A stretch of DNA of 5,046 nucleotides. Source: an uncultured Bacteroidota bacterium. Its GTDB lineage: Bacteria > Bacteroidota > Bacteroidia > Chitinophagales > Chitinophagaceae. The notes under the pieces are model-generated. The model was not told the DNA's origin and did not search any database. It was given only the letters and a program-made list of their open reading frames with translations. Each line of letters begins with the position of its first letter. Position 1 is the stretch's first letter. Below, piece by piece: positions 1 to 5,046 of this stretch. Both the position numbers and the translations under genes were made by a program. The stretch covers positions 1 to 5,046 of the forward strand of contig CAIZLI010000289.1 in the NCBI GenBank assembly GCA_903933765.1. Direction: 5' to 3'.

Positions 1-414
1 ATATTAGTAGAGGAATTTATTAGTGGAAGAGAATTCACCATTGGTGTATTTAAATCTAAAGGCAAGATTACGGTATTGCCAATCACAGAAATCAAGACAG
101 AGAATGAGTTTTTTGATTACGAAGCAAAATACCAAGGCAAGAGTAAAGAGATCACTCCAGCGGATATCACTACTAAAATGTTTGATACCTTAACGGCTGC
201 TGCACAAAAGGTATATGCGATATTAAATTGCAGTGGTGTGGTTAGAATTGATTTCATTTATGATGAAGCTGCCGAAAAAGCATATATGTTGGAAGTGAAT
301 ACGGTGCCTGGACAAAGTGAAGCAAGTGTGATTCCACAGCAAGTAAGAGCGATGGGCTGGAACTTAACAGATTTTTATGGTTGGATTATTGAAGATAGTT
401 TAGAACAAAAATAA
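1..414 (+). CDS. ddl: D-alanine--D-alanine ligase, C-terminal part (5' end outside window)
   Basis: Cytoplasmic ATP-grasp enzyme that joins two D-alanines to make the dipeptide used in peptidoglycan precursors. The frame is open from base 1 (first codon ATA) to TAA at 412-414, giving 137 codons, roughly the last 40% of a family member of about 330 residues. Visible signatures are VEEFISGREFTIGV near the window edge, the LPITEI strand, the DYEAKY segment that lies in the active-site loop region of Ddl, then RIDF (Asp codon 250-252) and LEVNTVPG (Glu 292-294, Asn 298-300). The Asp, Glu and Asn match the Mg2+ ligands of the family. The ending S-x-x-P...A-x-G-W is also typical. The TTG at 76 is not a start; conserved ligase sequence continues upstream of it. 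A PASTA protein gene follows after 11 nt, so co-transcription is likely. No frameshift or missing catalytic residue is seen in the visible part. Confidence 0.95.
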   Translation: MLVEEFISGREFTIGVFKSKGKITVLPITEIKTENEFFDYEAKYQGKSKEITPADITTKMFDTLTAAAQKVYAILNCSGVVRIDFIYDEAAEKAYMLEVNTVPGQSEASVIPQQVRAMGWNLTDFYGWIIEDSLEQK

Positions 415-425
415 AATCAAGCATT

Positions 426-1253
426 TTGAAACTCATTGACGACATATTAAAAAAGCCATTGTGGATGAATGTGCTCATTGGCTTTGGAGTAGCATTCTGC
501 TTATTCATAATTTTCTTTTTCTCTTTGGGATGGATCACCGGTAATGGCGAAACAGAAAAAGTGCCTGCAGTCTTAGGGTTAGATGTAGCAGCCGCAGAGA
601 AGAATTTAACTGCATTGGGTTTTGATGTTGAATTACAAGATTCAATTTATGTAGACACACTTGCAAGAAATGCGGTGTTAAGACAAACGCCAGAGGCTGA
701 CGAGATTGTAAAAAAAGGAAGAACAGTCTACTTAACAATCAATCGTGTGATTGCGCCACAAGTAGATATGCCAAATCTTGTTGGATTTTCAATTAAAAGT
801 GCCGAGACCTATTTAAAAGTATTGGGATTAAGACTGGGTTCCATACAGATGGTGCCTGATCAAAATAAAAATGTGGTGATCGACCAAATTGTCAATGGGA
901 GAACCATTGCACCGGGTTCAAAAATACCTTCGGGTACTTTGATTCATTTTTTAGTGGGAGATGGTGGTGCATCTGGAGGCTTGTTCATGCCAGACTTAGT
1001 CGGCCTAACATATGAACAAGCCAAAGCACAGTTGATTAGTTTAGGATTAAATCTTGGTGTGGTTGCTGTGAATGGTTCAATTGGTGATAGTGCATCTGCA
1101 TTTGTTTTTGATCAAAATCCAAGTGCTTATGGTAGTCAAATAGATTCATTAGGTATGCCAATACAAAATATGGTGTCCAAAGGTGCTACCATCAATTTGG
1201 TGTTGGATAAAGTGGCGCCAGTAAAACCAATTCGAGATTCTATCCAGCAATAG
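426..1253 (+). CDS. Membrane-anchored protein with three PASTA domains
   Basis: A 275-residue protein with a short cytoplasmic N-terminus, one membrane segment (about residues 14-36, rich in F, I, L, V) and a periplasmic part made of three PASTA repeats: about 45-107, 114-178 and 187-261. Each starts with the characteristic (V/M)P-x-L-x-G motif (VPAVLGL, MPNLVGF, MPDLVGL), followed by a helix ending in LGF or LGL and a final (K/S)G-x-x-(V/I) strand. PASTA domains in other proteins bind peptidoglycan fragments or beta-lactams; no kinase or transpeptidase domain is attached here, so a wall-sensing or scaffolding role is inference. The third repeat carries extra residues (about 233-249) between its NPSA and VSKG segments. 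The start is TTG at 426: it leaves a basic KK before the membrane segment, while the next in-frame ATG (465, residue 14) would remove these charges. The gene lies 11 nt after ddl. The start choice is less certain than the identity. Confidence 0.9.
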   Translation: MKLIDDILKKPLWMNVLIGFGVAFCLFIIFFFSLGWITGNGETEKVPAVLGLDVAAAEKNLTALGFDVELQDSIYVDTLARNAVLRQTPEADEIVKKGRTVYLTINRVIAPQVDMPNLVGFSIKSAETYLKVLGLRLGSIQMVPDQNKNVVIDQIVNGRTIAPGSKIPSGTLIHFLVGDGGASGGLFMPDLVGLTYEQAKAQLISLGLNLGVVAVNGSIGDSASAFVFDQNPSAYGSQIDSLGMPIQNMVSKGATINLVLDKVAPVKPIRDSIQQ

Positions 1254-1288
1254 GGATATTTTTATTTTAAAAATTCAAAAGAAAATAT

Positions 1289-1597
1289 ATGAATACAATT
1301 ACAGTTGCCGACTTAAAGGCTAAAATAGATGCTGGTGAAAAACTTAATTTATTAGATGTTCGTGAACCACATGAACATGCTGCATTCAATATTGGTGGTC
1401 AATTACTGCCACTTGGTTTGGTTCAAGCCTTAATGTTAGACGAAATAGAACACTTAAAAGAAGAAACCATTTATGTGTATTGCAGAAGTGGCAACAGAAG
1501 TGGGCAGGCTTGTATGATGATGGAGCCTTATGGATTTAAAAATGTAGTCAATGTAGTAGGTGGTATGTTGGCATGGCAGGAATCATTTCCAGGATAA
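1289..1597 (+). CDS. Single-domain rhodanese-like sulfurtransferase
   Basis: A 102-residue protein covering just one rhodanese domain, similar in size to GlpE/PspE-type enzymes. These move a sulfane sulfur through a cysteine persulfide; the physiological donor and acceptor cannot be read from sequence. Landmarks are LLDVREPHEH (residues 21-30, the conserved D-V-R-E), the active-site loop CRSGNRS with catalytic Cys65, and the C-terminal VVGGMLAW motif (89-96). The six-residue loop after Cys fits sulfurtransferases rather than the longer loop of Cdc25-like phosphatases. No signal peptide is seen, so it should be cytoplasmic. ATG at 1289 follows a 35-nt A/T-rich gap after the PASTA gene, without a clear Shine-Dalgarno motif, as is common in Bacteroidota. 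The hydrolase gene follows 14 nt downstream, so it is probably in the same transcript. Confidence 0.93.
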   Translation: MNTITVADLKAKIDAGEKLNLLDVREPHEHAAFNIGGQLLPLGLVQALMLDEIEHLKEETIYVYCRSGNRSGQACMMMEPYGFKNVVNVVGGMLAWQESFPG

Positions 1598-1611
1598 TCA
1601 AAATCAAGCAT

Positions 1612-2649
1612 ATGAAAAAAATTATTCAATTACTTGCTTGTTGCTTTGTATTCGTATTAGCAGCATGTAACAATGGTTCAACAGAAGCCAGTTCAAATTA
1701 CCACGACACGACAGGCAGAACAGATATTTTATCTGGTGGCGTACAACGTATCCCAATTCATACAGATAAAGGAGACTTTACAGTATGGACCAAGCGTGTT
1801 GGAAACAATCCAACAAAAAAAGTATTGTTATTGCATGGAGGCCCTGGTGCAACGCATGAATACTTTGAATGCTTTGATTCTTTTCTTCCACAAGAAGGAG
1901 TAGAGTATTACTATTATGATCAATTAGGTTCTGCATATTCTGACAATCCAAATGATAGCAGTTTATGGTCTATTGAACGTTATGTAGAGGAAGTAGAAAC
2001 AGTAAGAGCAGCCCTTGGATTAGATTCCAATAATTTTTATTTATTAGGTCATTCTTGGGGTGGTATCCTTGCAATTGAATACGCTTTAAAATACCAGCAG
2101 CATTTAAAGGGATTGATCATCTCTAATATGATGGCATCTATTCCTGAGTATGTAAAGTATGCGAATGAGGTGTTAGGCCCACAATTACCTAAGGAAATAT
2201 TGGCTCAAATAAGAGCATTTGAAGCGAAGGAACAATATACCGATCCAGCTTATCTAAAGTTGATTAGTGATTATTATTATCCAGAACATGTATTAAGAAT
2301 GCCTCCTGCGAATTGGCCTGATCCTGTAGTTCGTGCATTTGCTAAAATGAATTACCCATTGTATTTAAAAATGCAAGGTCCTTCAGAATTTGGTGTAGTT
2401 GGGAATGCCGTATTAAAAAATTGGGACAGAACAGCAGATCTTGCTAAAATTAAAGTACCTACACTAAGCATCGGTGGTGCTTTTGATACCATGGATCCTA
2501 AGGCAATGGAAATGATTGCAAATAAAGTACAAAAAGGCACATTCTTGCTTTGTCCAAAAGGGTCTCATATGTCCATGTATGACGATCAAACAACTTACTT
2601 TAAAGGATTGATTGATTTTATCAATAAGGTGGATAAGGAGAAGAAGTAA
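1612..2649 (+). CDS. Lipoprotein alpha/beta hydrolase, proline iminopeptidase (peptidase S33) type
   Basis: A 345-residue alpha/beta hydrolase that most likely removes N-terminal proline or similar residues from peptides. Visible hallmarks are HGGPG at 75-79 (oxyanion-hole region of proline-specific peptidases), YDQLGSAYSD at 102-111, the nucleophile elbow GHSWGG with Ser148, the acid in GGAFD (Asp292) and the base in KGSHMS (His319). The helical cap domain is the region of about 175-275. The N-terminus has KK, a hydrophobic stretch and a lipobox LAAC with Cys19, so the protein is predicted to be lipidated and exported; Asn follows the Cys, and no acidic Bacteroidota surface-export signal is obvious, so a periplasm-facing anchor is the simpler guess. 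I chose ATG at 1612, although the frame stays open to an ATG at 1573, because 1612 gives a clean lipoprotein signal and avoids overlap with the rhodanese gene. Exact substrate is unproven; another S33-like amidase or esterase is possible. Confidence 0.88.
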   Translation: MKKIIQLLACCFVFVLAACNNGSTEASSNYHDTTGRTDILSGGVQRIPIHTDKGDFTVWTKRVGNNPTKKVLLLHGGPGATHEYFECFDSFLPQEGVEYYYYDQLGSAYSDNPNDSSLWSIERYVEEVETVRAALGLDSNNFYLLGHSWGGILAIEYALKYQQHLKGLIISNMMASIPEYVKYANEVLGPQLPKEILAQIRAFEAKEQYTDPAYLKLISDYYYPEHVLRMPPANWPDPVVRAFAKMNYPLYLKMQGPSEFGVVGNAVLKNWDRTADLAKIKVPTLSIGGAFDTMDPKAMEMIANKVQKGTFLLCPKGSHMSMYDDQTTYFKGLIDFINKVDKEKK

Positions 2650-2669
2650 TCTCACGCTTTCTAAATATT

Positions 2670-2701
2670 AAAAAGGTCCTAAAAATTCAGGACCTTTTTT
2701 T
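2670..2701. terminator. Bidirectional intrinsic terminator between convergent genes
   Basis: An 11-bp perfect inverted repeat has arms at 2670-2680 and 2689-2699 (core AGGTCCT / AGGACCT) around an 8-nt loop. On the + strand it runs into seven T (2695-2701). On the - strand the A run at 2670-2674 becomes a T run, followed by AATATTT. It lies 20 nt after the hydrolase stop codon and about 30 nt from the receptor stop codon, so it can end both converging transcripts. Confidence 0.9.
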
Positions 2702-2730
2702 GTAGGAGGATGCTTAAGAGGGGACATTCA

Positions 2731-4914
2731 TTATTTTAAGTCAATCTTTAAACTAATCCAGTAATTTCTACCTGCCATAGGGTAAAAATTATTGGAGGTA
2801 ATTAAATTTCGATCATAGATATAGCTATAAGTGTATCCATTTGGGGCATATTGTACGTCTAATAAATTGTTTGCGTAAAGCTGCAATAGCATGGTGAATT
2901 TTGTTTTATTCAAGATGGTCCAATGCGCATTGATATCATTAATGAAATAGGAATCTAAAATTCTATCCTTGTTTTGTGTATTGTCAAGAAATTGCTTAGA
3001 GGTATATTTTGTGGTCCAGAAAAAGCTCAGCTTATCATTTGGTCTCCAATTAAAAGTTCGGTTCGTAGTTAAGGTAGGGGACAGCGCGATATTGGTATTT
3101 TTATGCTGAATAGCTACTTGCGTGAATTGATCATAATCATCAATATATTCTGTAAACTCCTCAATCTTATTTTGACTAAATGTGATACTATAACTCGTAT
3201 TGTATTTTTTATTCAATGCATATTTCAATTGTAATTCTATCCCTGCTCTATAACTTTTTGGGACATTGATTCTGGTATAGGCACCTACATCGTTGATCTT
3301 ACCTGTCAATACCAGTTGATCCTTATAATCCATGTAGTAAACATTGGCATTAATGGCATACTTAGGTTTTTTAAATTCAAATCCAGTCTCCCAATCAATT
3401 AATTGCTCTCTTCTTGGTTGTTCTGTCGCACTTGCTTCAAAATCGTCTCTATTGGGTTCTTTGTTAGCAACCGCAACGCTTGTGTAATAAAATATATTTT
3501 TTGCTTTATAAGTTAATCCCATTTTAGGGTTAAAGAAATTAAATTTTCTTTCAATTTCTAGGTTGGTATTTTTTGTGAAGCCATTCATTTGGTGGGACAC
3601 ATATCGATACTGTAAGTCTATAAAGCTTCTAAATTGTTTTGTTAATTTCCTTTCCCATTTTACATAACTGTTCATTTCCTTTTTTAACGCGTCGTTGTCG
3701 TAATATCTAAATCTCTCAGGAGCAAATTGGATATTCAAATAAGGTAAAGTACCAAAATGCAATCCATCATATACACTCCAGCCACCTCCTATGGTTAAAT
3801 CGTTTAAGCTATCCACAAAGGAAACTGCAGCTATCTGTCCATAAAAGTGATTATCTAACCATCTTCTTCGTACTAAGTCAGCTGGTACATTTTGTTTACC
3901 CTTGATATCGATATTGTAATCCGAAAAATTGACCCCTGCTTTATACTCTTCATAATAACCTTTTCCTTTAGTTAAATAAAAAGCTGTATTCCATTTCCAA
4001 TTCCCTTTCATTTTTTTATTATAAAACAATTGGTAATGTGTTTGGGTATAATTGTCTGTTTGATTCTCGTAGGGTGCATCCGCCTTTTCTGTACCTGCAG
4101 GATTGAATGTTCTATTCGTTGCTAATAGTTCCTGCGGCACCCCATACCATGCTTGGTAGGTCTTTTCCTTACCACTAAAAATATTCAACCTCAAAGAAGA
4201 TTTTTCTCCCCAGTAAGTACTACTTAGAAAATAACTTTTCAAATCACTATTTGCTCTATCTATAAATCCATCACTTCTAATTGAACTGACCCTTCCGTCG
4301 ATGGTGAATTTATTATTAAGCAATCCCGACCCAAACACAAGGTTATTTTTAAAACTATTAAAAGACCCAGCCGTATTTTGTAAGGATAAATAAGCGCTTG
4401 GATTGTATTCGTTGGTCATTAAATTCACACTAGCTCCAAATGCACCAGCACCATTGGTAGATGTTCCAACACCTCTCTGTATTTGTATACTATTGACACT
4501 TGACCCAAAATCTGGAATATTCACAAAAAAAGTACCCATACTTTCTGGATCATTATAAGGAATGCCGTTTAATGTAAAATTGATTCTTGTAGCATCTGTA
4601 CCTCTGATTCTGATACCTGTATAACCAACACCAATACCGGCATCTGCATGCACCACCACCGAAGGGGTGTTTTCAAGTAAAAAGGGGAGGTCTTGCCCAA
4701 TATTATTCAAAGCAATTTGCGCTTTGCTGATATTTGTCTTGGCAAAGGGTGCCTGCTCGCTCACTCTAATCGCCTTAATTTCAAGAGGAGGCAGACTTCT
4801 AATGCTGTCTGTGTATTTGTTTGTACTATCCTTTTTTACAATTTGTTTTGTTTGTTGCGCGAATAAAGGAACAAAAAATATAATCGATACAAAAGTGCCC
4901 AATAACTTAGTCAT
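2731..4914 (-). CDS. TonB-dependent outer-membrane receptor, probably for thiamine or a related compound
   Basis: A 727-residue outer-membrane transporter, complete in the window. Residues 1-19 form a signal peptide (hydrophobic core, cleavage likely after LFA before QQ). A short linker holds a possible TonB-box-like stretch (LEIKAIRV, 44-51). The plug domain spans about 63-168, with LLENTPSVVV, GIRIRGTDATRINFTLNGIP and the typical end IQIQRGVGTSTNGAGAFGASVNL. The 22-strand barrel fills the rest, including ANKEPNRDDFE (483-493), NLLDVQYAPNGY (683-694) and the closing strand NYWISLKIDL. There is no SusC-type N-terminal carboxypeptidase-regulatory-like domain and no susD partner next to it. The last residue is Lys rather than the usual aromatic. 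The sequence alone does not tell the substrate. Thiamine is inferred from the TPP riboswitch in its leader, an arrangement known for thiamine receptors in Bacteroidetes. It appears to stand alone, since the terminator follows it directly. The start ATG (4914-4912) gives the signal peptide directly. Confidence 0.93.
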   Translation of the reverse strand: MTKLLGTFVSIIFFVPLFAQQTKQIVKKDSTNKYTDSIRSLPPLEIKAIRVSEQAPFAKTNISKAQIALNNIGQDLPFLLENTPSVVVHADAGIGVGYTGIRIRGTDATRINFTLNGIPYNDPESMGTFFVNIPDFGSSVNSIQIQRGVGTSTNGAGAFGASVNLMTNEYNPSAYLSLQNTAGSFNSFKNNLVFGSGLLNNKFTIDGRVSSIRSDGFIDRANSDLKSYFLSSTYWGEKSSLRLNIFSGKEKTYQAWYGVPQELLATNRTFNPAGTEKADAPYENQTDNYTQTHYQLFYNKKMKGNWKWNTAFYLTKGKGYYEEYKAGVNFSDYNIDIKGKQNVPADLVRRRWLDNHFYGQIAAVSFVDSLNDLTIGGGWSVYDGLHFGTLPYLNIQFAPERFRYYDNDALKKEMNSYVKWERKLTKQFRSFIDLQYRYVSHQMNGFTKNTNLEIERKFNFFNPKMGLTYKAKNIFYYTSVAVANKEPNRDDFEASATEQPRREQLIDWETGFEFKKPKYAINANVYYMDYKDQLVLTGKINDVGAYTRINVPKSYRAGIELQLKYALNKKYNTSYSITFSQNKIEEFTEYIDDYDQFTQVAIQHKNTNIALSPTLTTNRTFNWRPNDKLSFFWTTKYTSKQFLDNTQNKDRILDSYFINDINAHWTILNKTKFTMLLQLYANNLLDVQYAPNGYTYSYIYDRNLITSNNFYPMAGRNYWISLKIDLK

Positions 4915-4961
4915 AGCTCATTGTTAAGTTTAAAAATACTGGGAACAGGGAATAGCTATGA
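4911..4961 (-). promoter_or_regulatory. Candidate riboswitch expression platform: hairpin over the receptor start codon
   Basis: Between the aptamer and the receptor gene lies a 73-nt leader (4915-4987). An 8-bp perfect inverted repeat pairs RNA UCAUAGCU (4961-4954) with AGCUAUGA (4918-4911), with a 35-nt loop; the second arm contains the AUG start (4914-4912). The loop includes UUCCCU (4952-4947), complementary to AGGGAA at the 3' end of the aptamer (4993-4988). That pairing would enclose the first arm and exclude the start-codon hairpin. I infer translational control. No convincing GC-rich stem followed by a T run, as needed for transcription termination, is seen. The stem has only three G-C pairs, so it is moderately weak. 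Confidence 0.45.
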
Positions 4962-4987
4962 GAAGAGGCGCAGAAATTGCGGTGACC

Positions 4988-5046
4988 TTCCCTTCGCAGG
5001 CATTATCCTGTTCAGGTTCAACGGGTTTTATCTCAGCTTTTGACAG
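4988..5046 (-). promoter_or_regulatory. TPP riboswitch (THI element), 3' part of aptamer; 5' part outside window
   Basis: Read on the - strand, the leader shows the conserved TPP aptamer in order. GCUGAGAU (about 5037-5030) is the pyrimidine-binding J3-2 segment, and ACCCG (5026-5022) is the 3' strand of P2. GAACCUGA follows, then the P5 hairpin CAGG-AUAAUG-CCUG (5010-4997), and finally GCGAAGGGAA (4997-4988), which holds the pyrophosphate-binding GCG and the P4/P1 side. This matches the family consensus closely. The 5' strands of P1, P2 and P3, with the GGGGUGC-like box, lie beyond base 5046, as does the promoter. TPP binding normally represses the downstream gene, here the outer-membrane receptor. 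Confidence 0.95.

Noticed and set aside
535..738. Open frame on the - strand inside the PASTA gene
   Set aside because: Leucine- and histidine-rich shadow of the real gene on the other strand; no start context or family features.
1573..1611. Upstream ATG at 1573 as start of the hydrolase, overlapping the rhodanese gene
   Set aside because: It would put 13 extra residues before a typical lipoprotein signal and overlap the rhodanese end. ATG at 1612 explains the N-terminus better.
1673..1903. Second + strand frame inside the hydrolase gene
   Set aside because: The hydrolase frame contains all catalytic motifs through this stretch, so this frame is a shadow.
2352..2655. Two overlapping - strand open frames opposite the end of the hydrolase gene
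   Set aside because: They are antisense to the region encoding Asp292 and His319 of the hydrolase, with no independent evidence for coding.
4667..4927. Open frame on the + strand opposite the receptor N-terminus, with hydrophobic stretches
   Set aside because: It is antisense to the plug domain and signal peptide of a clear receptor gene. Its hydrophobic look comes from the complement of the signal-peptide codons, and it matches no recognisable family.
4924..4952. Intrinsic terminator in the receptor leader using the T run near 4932-4936
   Set aside because: The only stems that could precede it are 5-6 bp with loops of several tens of bases, and the T run is not directly adjacent, so transcription termination is not convincing.
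4941..4952. Direct repeat GGGAA-CA-GGGAA in the leader as an operator
   Set aside because: Too short to support a protein-binding site. One copy is better explained as a complement of the aptamer 3' end.
4969..4981. Small hairpin CGCA-AUUUC-UGCG just after the aptamer on the - strand
   Set aside because: Only 4 bp. It may contribute to the leader fold, but cannot be called a feature without the full leader sequence and comparative data.

Overview
This window looks like chromosomal DNA of a member of the Bacteroidota. The DNA is AT-rich, leaders before start codons are A-rich without clear Shine-Dalgarno motifs, and the proteins (PASTA-only membrane protein beside D-Ala-D-Ala ligase, lipoprotein peptidase, large TonB-dependent receptor) fit that phylum. 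A Chitinophagaceae-like organism is my best guess, but that is inference and rests on no database search.

Left part (1-2649, + strand): four closely spaced genes in the same direction, probably one transcription unit. They are the 3' end of D-alanine--D-alanine ligase (ddl, cut by the window edge), a membrane-anchored protein with three PASTA domains (TTG start), a small single-domain rhodanese, and a lipoprotein alpha/beta hydrolase of the proline iminopeptidase (S33) type. Gaps are 11, 35 and 14 nt. The first two genes belong to cell-wall biology. The rhodanese and peptidase look like housekeeping passengers.

Middle (2650-2730): a short convergent intergenic gap with a strong hairpin flanked by A and T runs, which should terminate transcription from both sides.

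Right part (2731-5046, - strand): a complete 727-residue TonB-dependent outer-membrane receptor. Its leader carries the 3' part of a TPP (thiamine pyrophosphate) riboswitch aptamer, cut by the right window edge. The riboswitch gives the otherwise generic receptor a likely substrate: thiamine or a thiamine precursor or derivative. Between aptamer and start codon I see an 8-bp inverted repeat that covers the AUG. A competing 6-nt complement to the 3' end of the aptamer also lies there. Together they suggest a translational on/off switch. No wholly novel system is evident; the leader architecture is the most interesting part of the window.
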